Positions 1-9,395 of a DNA stretch of 64,000 nucleotides are shown here, piece after piece. The stretch is from NCBI RefSeq assembly GCF_029589055.1, contig NZ_JARQZP010000007.1:1860001-1924000 (forward strand), in the 5' to 3' direction. This DNA comes from Vibrio hannami. Lineage in GTDB: Bacteria; Pseudomonadota; Gammaproteobacteria; Enterobacterales; Vibrionaceae. The notes under the pieces were generated by a model. The model worked only from the letters and a program-made list of their open reading frames with translations. It was not told the origin of the DNA and did not search any database. Position 1 is the stretch's first letter. The number at the start of each line of letters is the position of its first letter. A program made the position numbers and the translations under genes.

Positions 1-1324
1 CACCACGCTGTTCGTTAAATCCGACCGTACCGATAAGCACTTGTCGAATAGCATTCAACTCAGACTCAGAAAGTGGTTCATAAGTTACTTCACCTGTGTC
101 TGGATTAGTTACTGCACGGTTTTTAACCGCAACGGATACTGTCTGACGATTTACAACACCAGTCTGGCGACGTTCATGGCTAATTGTAGTATCAAGTTCA
201 TAGTTGCGTGTTGCCTCTTTATGAACAGAGCCCTGACCTAGAACGGAACCGTCTTTCATCTGCGCTACATCCTGAGGGATAGAAGCATCGGCAGGAGGTT
301 GATTACTCAAAGCACCCGGAACACCTGCAACCACATTCCCGTTGTTGTAGTCTTCAAGCGTATATTCGCTTCGGGTAGAAGCCGTATTTGGGTCAAATCT
401 TTTACGAGTCTGTTCTATAGAGCTGAAATCCAGCTCTATATCAACCTGAGCGGTGTAGTTACCGATACCTAGAATTGGAATAAGAACAGAGTCAATTTTT
501 TCACGTAAGCCTTGTTCTTGCTTACGTTCTAAATCTTGCTCTTTGCGACGGGCGGTAGCAATTGGATCCTGCGAACCTGAACTCAACAGACGCCCATGTT
601 GATCGGTAACCGTTACACGGGTAGGCTTCATACCAGGAACGGCGCTGGCGACCATATCAACGATAGAATCAACTTCTTCCTGATTTAAAATGGTTCCGGT
701 TCTAAGAGTGATAAATACTGTTGCTGATGCTTCCTGATTCTGACGGACAAACACACTCTGCTTAGGCAAAGCCAGAAGAACCGAGGCTTTGCGTACCTGA
801 CGCATCTGTTCGATAGCTTTGCCAAGTTGCCTTTCTCGGCTTAGTTTTAGTCTTTCTGTTTCAAGGCGTTGAGATACACCAAAACCCATATCGTTAAGCA
901 GGATGTCGTCGCCAGCCGGATCCGGCTGGTTCAGACCTGCGCGGGCAAGGCTCAGTTTAAGGCTGTCATAATCAGCAGCAGTCACCTGGACTGTGTTACC
1001 TTCCAGCTTGTATTCGGTTTTTTGCTGATCAAGATAATCAAGGATGGTAATAAGTTCATCTGTCTCGTAAGTACCCAAAGGACGCATTTCAGGTTCTTTA
1101 ACCCAAAAAAACATCATTACGATGAGTGCAACACAGATAGAAATAGATAGGACAAGTACTACTTGACGAAGAAGATCGAGATCCCCCATCGCCATGTCAA
1201 ACTTAGAGGAGCTCTTTTCGTCCAGGTCTGGATTTTGTGATACAGAATCCAGTTCAGGGTCTGTCAGCGCAGTGCTACCAGTATCTGCCACCGCTAAATC
1301 TGTTGATTGTTTCTCTTCAGCCAC
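1..1324 (-). CDS. fliF: FliF, flagellar MS-ring protein (3' end off the left edge)
   Basis: FliF forms the MS ring in the inner membrane, the base on which the export gate, rod and switch assemble. About 441 residues are visible, with the C-terminus missing. Residues 54-75 form the first membrane helix (followed by WVKEPEMRPL), and the ring-building domains follow. The start is a GTG at 1324: an in-frame TGA lies just upstream and GGGTGA sits at Shine-Dalgarno distance, only 15 bp after the fliE stop. It is co-transcribed with fliE. The C-terminal FliG-binding tail lies outside the window. Confidence 0.95.
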   Translation of the reverse strand, partial: MAEEKQSTDLAVADTGSTALTDPELDSVSQNPDLDEKSSSKFDMAMGDLDLLRQVVLVLSISICVALIVMMFFWVKEPEMRPLGTYETDELITILDYLDQQKTEYKLEGNTVQVTAADYDSLKLSLARAGLNQPDPAGDDILLNDMGFGVSQRLETERLKLSRERQLGKAIEQMRQVRKASVLLALPKQSVFVRQNQEASATVFITLRTGTILNQEEVDSIVDMVASAVPGMKPTRVTVTDQHGRLLSSGSQDPIATARRKEQDLERKQEQGLREKIDSVLIPILGIGNYTAQVDIELDFSSIEQTRKRFDPNTASTRSEYTLEDYNNGNVVAGVPGALSNQPPADASIPQDVAQMKDGSVLGQGSVHKEATRNYELDTTISHERRQTGVVNRQTVSVAVKNRAVTNPDTGEVTYEPLSESELNAIRQVLIGTVGFNEQRG

Positions 1325-1339
1325 TTCAAATCACCCAAA

Positions 1340-1651
1340 TCACACTGGCATGTTCATCAGTTCTTTATAAGCTTCAACAAGCTTATTTCGAACCTGAATG
1401 GTCGCGTCAAACGCTACGCTTGATTTGTTTTTAGCGATCATCACGTCTGACAGAGAGACATTTTCATCTCCGCGATCGAAGCGTGTCTGTAGATCTCCCG
1501 ATGCTTTCTGCAAAGAGTTGACATTGTTGATAGCAGTATTAAGCAGGTCACCAAAATCAGCACCAACTTTCTGACCTGTTGCTGGCATGGAAGTATTCAT
1601 CGCTTCCATTTTCATCGCCTGCATTTCACCATGAATCCCACTAATACTCAT
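1340..1651 (-). CDS. fliE: FliE, hook-basal body adaptor
   Basis: FliE joins the MS ring to the proximal rod and is among the first proteins exported by the flagellar type III apparatus. The protein is 103 residues, the usual size, with the conserved C-terminal part (VAFDATIQVRNKLVEAYKEL) that packs in the rod. The ATG start has GAGG upstream. It is the first gene of the fliE-fliF operon and has its own sigma-54 promoter in the gap after flrC, so it is probably activated by phosphorylated FlrC. Confidence 0.96.
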   Translation of the reverse strand: MSISGIHGEMQAMKMEAMNTSMPATGQKVGADFGDLLNTAINNVNSLQKASGDLQTRFDRGDENVSLSDVMIAKNKSSVAFDATIQVRNKLVEAYKELMNMPV

Positions 1652-1704
1652 CTAAACCTCAGTTGCCAATTTATTGACTCTGTTTTTTGACCTTATATTG
1701 ACGC

Positions 1705-1720
1705 TGCAATTAGTATGCCA
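1705..1720 (-). promoter_or_regulatory. Sigma-54 promoter of fliE
   Basis: On the minus strand the sequence reads TGGCATACTAATTGCA, with exactly 10 bases between the GG of the -24 element and the GC of the -12 element. It lies 54 bp upstream of the fliE ATG and downstream of the flrC stop. The same core, TGGCATACTAATTGCA, occurs upstream of flgK. Confidence 0.85.
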
Positions 1721-1741
1721 CCAAACAGACAGGCAATTTCT

Positions 1742-3166
1742 TTATGGGATCTCGATGCCAGCATCACGCATTTTGGCTAATTTATAGCGCAGCGTACGAG
1801 GGCTAATACCTAATTTTTCAGCAATTTCCTTCCTACGACCATTACACTCGATAACTGTCTCGAGGATAATAGCGTACTCTTGCTCTCTGAGTTCCCCACC
1901 CAGTCCTTCACCACCAGCTGCTGCTTTCACTGTAGCTGTCGAATTACCGCCGTCAATTTCAGGCTCTGCCACAGGTTTAATCGTTGGCGCTGCTTCACCC
2001 GATTCCACAGCATTTTGAAGACTGTTTGCATCATTCCAGTCAATGCCCTCTAACAGAATGTGGTCAGAATCGATATTGCCTTGTTCACTTAAAATAAGCG
2101 CTCGCTGAACAACGTTGTCTAGCTCACGAACATTTCCCGGCCAACCATAAGCCAGTAGCTTTTGGATAGAACGAGTAGAAAACTCGGGAACTGGAAGGCC
2201 AAGTTTCTGGCAATGACGCTCAGCAAGGTGTTTGGCTAACGGTTCAATATCACCAATACGTTCTTTGAGAGGAGGCCAGGCTATTGGGAACACATTCAGA
2301 CGGTAATACAAATCCTCACGGAAGTTACCTTCGTTTACATACTGCTTGAGATCTCGGTTACTGGTTGCCAGAACTCGAACATCCAACTGGATGCTTTTAC
2401 GACTACCCAATCTTTCTACTTCTCTTTCCTGCAGTACACGGAGTAATTTGGCCTGAAGGTTAAGATCCATTTCACTGATCTCATCAAGAAGTATCGTACC
2501 TCCCTGCGCTTGTTCAAACTTACCCGGACAAGCCTGAATTGCTCCGGTAAATGCACCTTTTTCATAACCGAAAAGCGTTGCTTCGAGCATGTTGTCTGGA
2601 ATAGCAGCACAGTTAATGGCTACAAATGGACCATCCTTACGGTTAGACGCGTTGTGAATATAACGAGACATCACCTCTTTACCGGAACCACTAGGCCCCA
2701 GCACCATCACATTCGCATCTGTTTTCGCAACTTTATCGGCCAATGCCAGCAACTTAAGGCTTTTTTCATCCGCGACCACCGCATCCCCATCATCATCGGA
2801 TTTAACAGGAGCATAACGGCTGACCATATTTAACAGTACTTCCGGTGCAAATGGCTTCGCCATATAGTCAATGGCACCTTCTTTCATGGCTGCAACAGCA
2901 TCTTCGATATTAGCGTAGGCTGTCATCAATAGAACAGGAAGGTTCGGCCAGTGTTGCTTGATATTACGCAACAGTGCCAGTCCACCCATTCCGGCCATTT
3001 GCACATCAGATACCACAATATCGACTTCTTGCGCTTTTAGCTTAACCAATGCGTCTTCAGCACAATCCGCCTCTATCCAATCGTATCCAGCAAGCGCAAG
3101 GGTATCCACCAACGCTTCACGTAGACCTTCATCATCTTCAACAATGAGTACTTTACTTTGTGCCAT
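1742..3166 (-). CDS. flrC: FlrC, sigma-54 flagellar response regulator
   Basis: FlrC (FlaM) is the phosphorylated activator of middle flagellar genes with sigma-54. The 474-residue protein has an N-terminal receiver domain (phospho-acceptor Asp in VVSDVQMAGM, about residue 54), a central AAA+ domain with Walker A GPSGSGKE and the sigma-54 contact loop GAFTGA, and a C-terminal Fis-type helix-turn-helix (KEIAEKLGISPRTLRYKL). The start overlaps the flrB stop by one base (TAATG), so the two are translationally coupled. Its targets here would be the sigma-54 promoters upstream of fliE, flaA, flgK, flgF and flgB. Confidence 0.96.
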   Translation of the reverse strand: MAQSKVLIVEDDEGLREALVDTLALAGYDWIEADCAEDALVKLKAQEVDIVVSDVQMAGMGGLALLRNIKQHWPNLPVLLMTAYANIEDAVAAMKEGAIDYMAKPFAPEVLLNMVSRYAPVKSDDDGDAVVADEKSLKLLALADKVAKTDANVMVLGPSGSGKEVMSRYIHNASNRKDGPFVAINCAAIPDNMLEATLFGYEKGAFTGAIQACPGKFEQAQGGTILLDEISEMDLNLQAKLLRVLQEREVERLGSRKSIQLDVRVLATSNRDLKQYVNEGNFREDLYYRLNVFPIAWPPLKERIGDIEPLAKHLAERHCQKLGLPVPEFSTRSIQKLLAYGWPGNVRELDNVVQRALILSEQGNIDSDHILLEGIDWNDANSLQNAVESGEAAPTIKPVAEPEIDGGNSTATVKAAAGGEGLGGELREQEYAIILETVIECNGRRKEIAEKLGISPRTLRYKLAKMRDAGIEIP

Positions 3167-4188
3167 TACTCTTCTCCGGATACGTTATCAACCAGAGGCA
3201 GGCATACTGTAAAGCATGCGCCATCTCCGGGCTCTGAAATCAATTCTAGTCTGCCCTTATGGGCTCTGCACACCATTTGTACTACTGCGAGTCCAAGACC
3301 CGTCCCCTGGGAACGTGTAGTAAAAAATGGCTCCATTATCTTGCTCTGAAGCTCTGCCGGTACTCCTGGGCCGCTATCCTGTACAGATACTTTTAGCTCC
3401 CCGCCCACAGGTCTGAAAAACACATCGAGTTGAGACGCTTTACCGGCTATCTGAATGGCATTGATCACTAGGTTACTGATTGCCGACGCTACCGCATTGA
3501 CGTTCCCCAGCAACTGTGAGTTTTCACCTTCAACTTCAAGGAAGTAGTCGATCTGATTGTTTTGAATAGTCGTCTCAACCATAGGCTGCAGCTCAGACAC
3601 AAGGTCCTGAACAGTAAAAGGTTTTACGACCTTATTATCTCCGCCTTTTGCAAACAGAAGCATATCGTTAACCTGCTTTTCCAGGTCGTGCAGTCTATCC
3701 ATCAGCTTAGTCTGAAATCGTTCTCTTGTTGGAGCAGGTAAATTGGGAGCCCCCAGATTTGATGCATATAGCATTGCACTAGATAGCGGAGTTCTGACCT
3801 GGTGTGCCAAAGAAGCGACCATTCTGCCTAGGGATGACAAGCGCTGGAGGTCACCGACTCTGGATTGAAGCAAACGAGTTTCGGTTAAGTCCGTGACTAA
3901 AATCAACTGACCGGAAGAGGATGCAGAGATCGCCAGCCGAACCTTTCGGCCATTTCGAAGAGAAATCTCATGGCCATCATCATCCTGAGGGGAAAACGCA
4001 CTCTGAATAACAGAGAACCACTTTTCCCCAACCAACGGGACTTCAAGCAAGCGCTGAGCTTCTGGATTTGCTTCCTGAATCTCACCCTGTGTATCAAGCA
4101 AGATAACGCCAGCGGGCATAACATCAAGCACCTGCTTGTAGCGGCCAACCTGCTCTTCTAGGGTATCGGGGTATATCGAATTTTCCAT
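3166..4188 (-). CDS. flrB: FlrB, flagellar sensor histidine kinase
   Basis: FlrB (FlaL) is the cytoplasmic kinase that phosphorylates FlrC. The 340-residue protein has a PAS domain (about 15-110), an HisKA region with the H-box SLAHQVRTPLSS, and an HATPase domain (N-box VINAIQIAG, G-boxes DSGPGVP and GTGLGLAVVQ). There is no membrane segment. I place the start at the ATG at 4188: an in-frame TTG at 4248 falls inside the sigma-54 promoter and cannot be the start. It forms an operon with flrC. Confidence 0.94.
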   Translation of the reverse strand: MENSIYPDTLEEQVGRYKQVLDVMPAGVILLDTQGEIQEANPEAQRLLEVPLVGEKWFSVIQSAFSPQDDDGHEISLRNGRKVRLAISASSSGQLILVTDLTETRLLQSRVGDLQRLSSLGRMVASLAHQVRTPLSSAMLYASNLGAPNLPAPTRERFQTKLMDRLHDLEKQVNDMLLFAKGGDNKVVKPFTVQDLVSELQPMVETTIQNNQIDYFLEVEGENSQLLGNVNAVASAISNLVINAIQIAGKASQLDVFFRPVGGELKVSVQDSGPGVPAELQSKIMEPFFTTRSQGTGLGLAVVQMVCRAHKGRLELISEPGDGACFTVCLPLVDNVSGEE

Positions 4189-4230
4189 GCGATGTGTCGA
4201 GATTCCAGCAAAATAAAACAATGACTTGAA

Positions 4231-4248
4231 ATGCAAGATGCACGCCAA
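4231..4248 (-). promoter_or_regulatory. Sigma-54 promoter of flrBC
   Basis: The minus strand reads TTGGCGTGCATCTTGCAT. The -24 GG and -12 GC are 10 bases apart, and the site is about 43 bp upstream of the flrB start. It fits the known class II rule in Vibrio, where FlrA with sigma-54 turns on flrBC. Confidence 0.8.
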
Positions 4249-4335
4249 GTCATTTTTACTTTAAAATCAAGACATTATACACATCAGAACGTCAAATTGT
4301 TGACAAGTAACGCTAAATGCCCAAGGGAAGGAGAA

Positions 4336-5796
4336 TTAGCGCTGTAGGTTATATTTCTTCATTTTTTCTACCAGCGTGGTTCTCCGCATACCGAGCATAT
4401 CGGCAGCACGAGCAACGACACCGTCCTGAGCGTCCAGAGCTTGACTGATCATATTCACTTCCATATCTGCCAATAGCTCTTTTAGATTTACGCCCTCTGG
4501 TGGGAGAGCACTTGTCGTACCCATTGAAGCTTCTGCCTCTTCTTCAAAAGCAAAGCTCTCAGAGAAAATACCGCTTAATGCTTCACGCTCTTGCTCTTCG
4601 ATACTGGTAGTAGTCGTATCATATTCCGGTTGGAACTCCGGAATATCGGAATAGCGATATTTGGTTGGCAACTGACTCACATCAACCAGACTATTCGGGT
4701 AAAGAATAGTCATTCGTTCAACCAGGTTTGCCAGTTCACGAACGTTACCCGGCCAATGGTGTTCTTTCAAAGAGTCTACAGCTCGAGGAGTAAAACTGAT
4801 CAGCTGACTGCCTTCTGCTTCCATTCGGGTCATTAACTCTTGTAATAACAGCGGGATATCTTCCTGACGCTCTTTTAACGCTGGCATTTCAATAGGGAAT
4901 ACATTCAGACGGTAAAAAAGGTCTTCACGGAAGCTCTGTTCTTCAATCATTGATTCAAGATTACGGTGGGTCGCAGCTACAATACGAACATCAACCTTAA
5001 TGGTACTATTACCGCCAACTCGTTCAAACGTTCTTTCCTGGAGTACTCGAAGTAGTTTTACCTGCATCGGCATTGGCATATCGCCAATTTCATCCAGGAA
5101 GATAGTGCCTCCTTCAGCCAGCTCGAACCGGCCTTTACGAGCCGTAATCGCTCCGGTAAACGCACCTTTTTCATGACCAAATAGCTCGCTTTCCAGAAGC
5201 TCTGCCGGAATAGCACCACAGTTAATGGGTACAAACGGGCCGTTACTCCGTGCAGAATGGTAGTGGACGTTGCGGGCAACCACTTCTTTACCCGTACCAG
5301 ATTCACCCAGAATCAACACGTTAGCTTCTGTACCTGCTACCTGTTCAATAAGATGTCTTACTTCCTGAATACCGGGACTCTGACCCACAAGACTGCGGAA
5401 CAGGGTGTTCTTTCTGGCCGCGCTTGCGGTTAGTCCTTGCTTCCCCTGAAAAATAGCACAATGTCGCAGAGCACTACTTAGTTGTGGATAGTTCAGCGGT
5501 TGCCCTAAGCTACCAATATAGTGAGGGTATTCATCTAAATGAACCGTACTGTCACTTAGTACAACAAGCGGAATGTGGATAGCCAGGCTAAGCACTTCCG
5601 TAATTTGAGACGCTGCTTTTTCGTCAGCGACACTGCCGACAATACAACCAGTCCATTCTTTTGAAAAATCAATCTGACTGATTTGAGTTGAGTTTATAAC
5701 CTCTGCTTGTTCACCAATAAATTCGAGAATCGTACCCAATTGAAGCATCTGATCCTGATTGTCTTCGATGACGAGTAACTTTGCCAAAACCTGCAT
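4336..5796 (-). CDS. flrA: FlrA, master flagellar regulator
   Basis: FlrA (FlaK, a FleQ relative) is the top activator of the polar flagellar hierarchy and works with sigma-54. In V. cholerae its activity is blocked by c-di-GMP. The 486-residue protein has a divergent N-terminal FleQ-type receiver-like domain without a recognisable phospho-acceptor Asp, an AAA+ domain with Walker A GESGTGKE and GAFTGA, and a C-terminal Fis helix-turn-helix (VARAADMLGMRRTTLVEKM). It is transcribed apart from flrBC, with 147 bp between its stop and the flrB start region. No sigma-54 site was seen upstream, as expected for a class I gene. Confidence 0.95.
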   Translation of the reverse strand: MQVLAKLLVIEDNQDQMLQLGTILEFIGEQAEVINSTQISQIDFSKEWTGCIVGSVADEKAASQITEVLSLAIHIPLVVLSDSTVHLDEYPHYIGSLGQPLNYPQLSSALRHCAIFQGKQGLTASAARKNTLFRSLVGQSPGIQEVRHLIEQVAGTEANVLILGESGTGKEVVARNVHYHSARSNGPFVPINCGAIPAELLESELFGHEKGAFTGAITARKGRFELAEGGTIFLDEIGDMPMPMQVKLLRVLQERTFERVGGNSTIKVDVRIVAATHRNLESMIEEQSFREDLFYRLNVFPIEMPALKERQEDIPLLLQELMTRMEAEGSQLISFTPRAVDSLKEHHWPGNVRELANLVERMTILYPNSLVDVSQLPTKYRYSDIPEFQPEYDTTTTSIEEQEREALSGIFSESFAFEEEAEASMGTTSALPPEGVNLKELLADMEVNMISQALDAQDGVVARAADMLGMRRTTLVEKMKKYNLQR

Positions 5797-6131
5797 AAAA
5801 ATAAAATCGTGCCTTTTTCTTAAAATTCTACTAGTACGGCGTTATCTAAAAATCCCTGAGCTTATAGATAAACAATAGACAACTTCTCTCAATCTGCACA
5901 CGTATCCAATCACATTAACGAAAATGCATTATAAATCTGATGACATACAGATAAACACAAAGGCGGACAGAAACGCGAACACCCACTACTTGAGCGGGTA
6001 ATTCTAGGTGATGTATTTTATTTAAAACAGAAGAGAAGGCAACTTAATCATTGCCAGATGTGAACCAATTTAAAAAAGAATTCACACAGTTACCTCTTTT
6101 ATTGACTAATCACAAACTTAATATTTGTGAC
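5797..6131. other. Gene-free stretch between fliS and flrA
   Basis: These 335 bp hold the leader of flrA. The stretch is AT-rich. I see no sigma-54 or sigma-28 site and no convincing terminator for fliS, only a weak ACCC/GGGT hairpin near 5980-6000. A sigma-70-type promoter for flrA is expected here but could not be fixed to a position. Confidence 0.4.
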
Positions 6132-6542
6132 CTATTGTCCAAGCTGAGCGGAGGTCAGGTTATGATATTCCGTTGGAATTTGATCCCAGGCGGATTTAAT
6201 TTCGCGAATAATATCTACAACATCATCGATAGCCTGCGGATTATTCTCTGCATTGGCCTGAGTAATTTGTGCTATCACAAACTCATATAGCTGATCCAGG
6301 TTCTGTGCAACATCACCGCCATCGTCCATAGAAAGGCAACTACGAAGGCTAATTACAATATCAAGCGCCTTACCCAGGCGTTCGCCTTTTACGGCAATAT
6401 TGCCCTGTTGCATCGCTGCTTTACCTTGCACCAAGCGTTCGATTGCACCTGCCATTAGCATCTGTATCACTTTATGTGGCGAAGCAGCACTTAGCTGACT
6501 GTCTACAGATACCTTTTTGTATGCCTGTAATGAACCTCGCAT
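6132..6542 (-). CDS. fliS: FliS, flagellin export chaperone
   Basis: FliS (FlaJ) binds newly made flagellin, keeps it from polymerising in the cytoplasm and hands it to the export gate. The 136-residue protein starts MRGSLQAYKKVSVDSQL and has the family core SPHKVIQMLMAGAIERL. I chose the ATG at 6542, which has AGAGGAAT upstream; a longer reading frame to 6623 runs into flaI and lacks family similarity. It lies in the flaG-fliD-flaI-fliS group downstream of the flagellins. Confidence 0.95.
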   Translation of the reverse strand: MRGSLQAYKKVSVDSQLSAASPHKVIQMLMAGAIERLVQGKAAMQQGNIAVKGERLGKALDIVISLRSCLSMDDGGDVAQNLDQLYEFVIAQITQANAENNPQAIDDVVDIIREIKSAWDQIPTEYHNLTSAQLGQ

Positions 6543-6555
6543 GGTATTCCTCTTC

Positions 6556-6858
6556 TTATAAAAACTGCTGATAGCGTTGAATCGACTTGCTACCATGTCT
6601 GAATTTTCTGAGCTGCGCACCAATTTCGTTGGTTTTACTCTGCATCAACTCTACAACTTGTTTAGTTCTAACCAGCGCTTTACGCCAATCTGGCGAATTT
6701 TTCAAACTGGGGTCAGATTTTTGTTCATTTAAAATATTTTGCAAAATCTGTTCCCTTATATCGACAAGCTCAATAATTTCTTCAGCATTAAGCTCCGATT
6801 CTTGCAAAAGCGACACTAATTTGTGATCCAACTCTTGTAATTGACCTAAATCGCTCAC
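6556..6858 (-). CDS. flaI: FlaI, small flagellar protein (FliT-like position)
   Basis: This 100-residue, largely helical and charged protein lies between fliD and fliS, where Vibrio carries flaI. By position and size it probably acts as an export chaperone like FliT of enterics, but sequence alone does not prove this. The start is a GTG at 6858, 6 bp after the fliD stop, with GGGG upstream at Shine-Dalgarno distance. Its end comes 13 bp before the fliS start, so the genes share a transcript. Confidence 0.85.
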   Translation of the reverse strand: MSDLGQLQELDHKLVSLLQESELNAEEIIELVDIREQILQNILNEQKSDPSLKNSPDWRKALVRTKQVVELMQSKTNEIGAQLRKFRHGSKSIQRYQQFL

Positions 6859-6864
6859 TTTTTA

Positions 6865-8862
6865 TTACCCCATCGCACTCATCATGCCTGACAACTGACT
6901 CTGCATCTTGGCGGTTGCATCTTGCATGGCTGCAAATTTATTGTGCGTTCTTTGTTCAAGGCTCTCCATCCGACGGTCTAGTGACACCTGTTCATCCTGA
7001 AGGCGATAGTTCTGGTCACGCAACGTATTTTCCCGGGTTCGGATTGTGCCGGTAGGCCCGGTTAAGGTTTGAATCGCATCTTCCACCTTTTTCGCGAAGC
7101 CTTCTTTGCCACCGAAAAACTCTCCTAGACGAGTAAAGTTATTTTCCAGCTGTTTATCAAGCATCTCATAGTTAATCTCTAACGTACCTTGTCTGGTCGT
7201 TGTGATGCCAAACTCAGTCAAGGTTTTTAGATCTTCTGGAGCTGTATTCACCGCCGATGAAAAAACGTTTTTAAGTCGAGACTCAGCACTACGGACAATG
7301 CTATCGCCGGCCAATGGCCCTGAATACCCCGTTGTTGGATCGCTGGTCGACAGCTCTTTACTTACAGCATAAAACTGGTTGTAAGCATTTACAAACTGTT
7401 CAATTTCATCGCGTACGGTCTGTCTATCATACTCAACGTCAATCTCAGTCGCTTTTTTATTGGGGTCAGTGACACCTTTAACGGTAATATCAATGCCTTG
7501 AATGGCATCTTCAATAACATTATTTTCACTACTGAGCTGAGCTATACCGTCAAGCATAACAATAGAATCTTTTGCTTCCTGCGTTTCTGTCATCCCGCGA
7601 TACGCATTCATTGAGTCTTCTGCACTACGCAGTGCTGCCTGAGTATCATCGATCCGGATTTGATAAGCTCGCTCTTCCGGTGACATTTGCTCCAGACGCA
7701 TCTGATGAGCCTGCTCTTCGGTTATTTCTCCATTTTCAAGCGCAGCGTCTATCACATCCGAACGCTCCTGGAGCAGTTGCTGTCTAGCTTCTTCTGCTTC
7801 TTGTGGTGTTTGATAGGAATCTGTGAGCGTGCCAGAGGCTGTATTTGACCAACCAGGAACCGCTGTCATTTTTTCTAAGGCGAACTCATCCAGCTCTGGT
7901 TCTGGCGGGCGATACGAGTCCAACAAAGTACCTGATGCAGACTCGTTCCAGCCAGGAATGGTATCTTCAGGAAGAATAGAGTCTGCGGCTCCCTCTAACG
8001 CTGCCTCTGCTCCGGCCATACCAGCTGCCCCTGCTTGACCAGCCGTTGCCGCAGCGGTCAATGCTTCAGCAGCACCAGTCAATGCATCCGCTGCCGCACC
8101 AAGGCGACTAGCATCATCGCTTATGACTTCTTCAGCGGCTTGCTCTTCTAGTGCTGGATCGGCAACTTCTTGCCCGGGTCGCGGCGCTGCTAATGCGTCT
8201 GCTGCAGCCCTTCTAGCCTCTTCAAGTGATTTGACCCGCTCTTCTAGTGTTTTGTATTCAAGTTGTCGAAGCGGGTTATTTACGTCTGATTCGACGCTAA
8301 TTTTGATTTGATTTTCCACTCCCGACTTATCAGAAGCAACAATTAATCTTTGGCCCTCAACATCATTGATTACTGATGCCCGGACACCGGTGTTTCCGCT
8401 TGCCCCATTGATGCCGCGAACGACATCCATGAGTCTCGCGTTTTCGTTTACTTCAACCGTAAACTTCTTTTTGCCAAGCTGAATCTGCAGCTTGCCAGGC
8501 CCAAAACGTAAGTCATCTGCTAATGGTTCAGAGGCGACTTTGTGGCTCTGTGCAAGCTGCAACACATCGATAGCATATCTACCAGCGATAGCGTCCGTCG
8601 TAGCTGTGGCTGATACTGCTTCCTCATCGGTTGATTCCACTTTTCGGACTGCGAAAGCTTCCTCCCGACGGAAATTAGCCATCAGGTTTTTCATGGTATC
8701 CAGTGACTCTCTGAGCCGCCCATAAGCACTGATACTAGTATCAATCTGGGTACGGTCACCATCGATACGCTGCTGTTTAGGAACACGCTCCGCATCAACA
8801 ATTTTTCTGACCATGGAATTGATATCCATGCCAGTTCCGCTACCCAATGGGTTTAAACTCAT
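6865..8862 (-). CDS. fliD: FliD (FlaH), filament cap protein
   Basis: FliD forms the cap at the filament tip under which flagellin monomers fold. The 665-residue protein is long for the family. Residues 1-120 and 440-665 are the conserved terminal regions with heptad repeats that form the cap legs. The middle carries an alanine-rich helical stretch (about 218-295) and a motif occurring twice: PGWNESASGTLLDSY (303-317) and PGWSNTASGTLTDSY (336-350). A charged coiled-coil stretch follows (about 353-420). The ATG at 8862 is 20 bp after the flaG stop. Confidence 0.95.
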   Translation of the reverse strand: MSLNPLGSGTGMDINSMVRKIVDAERVPKQQRIDGDRTQIDTSISAYGRLRESLDTMKNLMANFRREEAFAVRKVESTDEEAVSATATTDAIAGRYAIDVLQLAQSHKVASEPLADDLRFGPGKLQIQLGKKKFTVEVNENARLMDVVRGINGASGNTGVRASVINDVEGQRLIVASDKSGVENQIKISVESDVNNPLRQLEYKTLEERVKSLEEARRAAADALAAPRPGQEVADPALEEQAAEEVISDDASRLGAAADALTGAAEALTAAATAGQAGAAGMAGAEAALEGAADSILPEDTIPGWNESASGTLLDSYRPPEPELDEFALEKMTAVPGWSNTASGTLTDSYQTPQEAEEARQQLLQERSDVIDAALENGEITEEQAHQMRLEQMSPEERAYQIRIDDTQAALRSAEDSMNAYRGMTETQEAKDSIVMLDGIAQLSSENNVIEDAIQGIDITVKGVTDPNKKATEIDVEYDRQTVRDEIEQFVNAYNQFYAVSKELSTSDPTTGYSGPLAGDSIVRSAESRLKNVFSSAVNTAPEDLKTLTEFGITTTRQGTLEINYEMLDKQLENNFTRLGEFFGGKEGFAKKVEDAIQTLTGPTGTIRTRENTLRDQNYRLQDEQVSLDRRMESLEQRTHNKFAAMQDATAKMQSQLSGMMSAMG

Positions 8863-8882
8863 TCAACTCACCTTCATGACAG

Positions 8883-9317
8883 TTACACCTTCTCCTCGAC
8901 AAATAATCCCGAGTTTCTGGCTGCTAAACGCCTAAGTATAATTAGCATCTCTTCATCAGGGATTTGTCTGATTACGTCACCTGTACTGGCTTCGTAAATC
9001 GTGACAACTTCTCTCCCTGCTTCTTCATCGACACGGAAGGATAGACCTTTATTGATAGAATTAACGAAATCATTCATTGTTTCCATCATTTTTTCCAGTT
9101 CCTGCTTGTTCTGCTCGTTTCTCTCTTTAACAAGTTTCTCAAGAGGATTAGGTTTGTCTACGACTTCCTTGCGCTGAACCTTCTCAGGTTCTTGCACTTG
9201 TGTCGTGCTTGTTTGGTTCGATACCGCATTCTTAGCGTTACTACTATCTGAAGCAAGTTGCGTGCCACCAGAAGGACCATAAGGCTGGATGTTCGATGTG
9301 TAGGATGATATGTCCAT
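8883..9317 (-). CDS. flaG: FlaG family flagellar protein
   Basis: FlaG proteins affect filament length and accompany fliD in polar systems. The 144-residue protein has a variable N-terminal half and a conserved C-terminal domain (SFRVDEEAGREVVTIYEASTGDVIRQIP splits into a beta-rich FlaG fold, ending in EEMLIILRRLAA). The ATG has GGGAG upstream. It lies between the last flagellin and fliD; no clear terminator separates it from the flagellin at 9396. Confidence 0.93.
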   Translation of the reverse strand: MDISSYTSNIQPYGPSGGTQLASDSSNAKNAVSNQTSTTQVQEPEKVQRKEVVDKPNPLEKLVKERNEQNKQELEKMMETMNDFVNSINKGLSFRVDEEAGREVVTIYEASTGDVIRQIPDEEMLIILRRLAARNSGLFVEEKV

Positions 9318-9395
9318 ACCGATCTCCCTTCCACCTTCTGGGTTAGCGATTAAATCACTCTCGATAGTAAGCGCAGGTTATTTACCCGAACCTAC

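Noticed and set aside
4189..4248. A longer flrB starting at TTG 4248
   Set aside because: The extension lies inside the sigma-54 promoter, which would have to be transcribed and translated.
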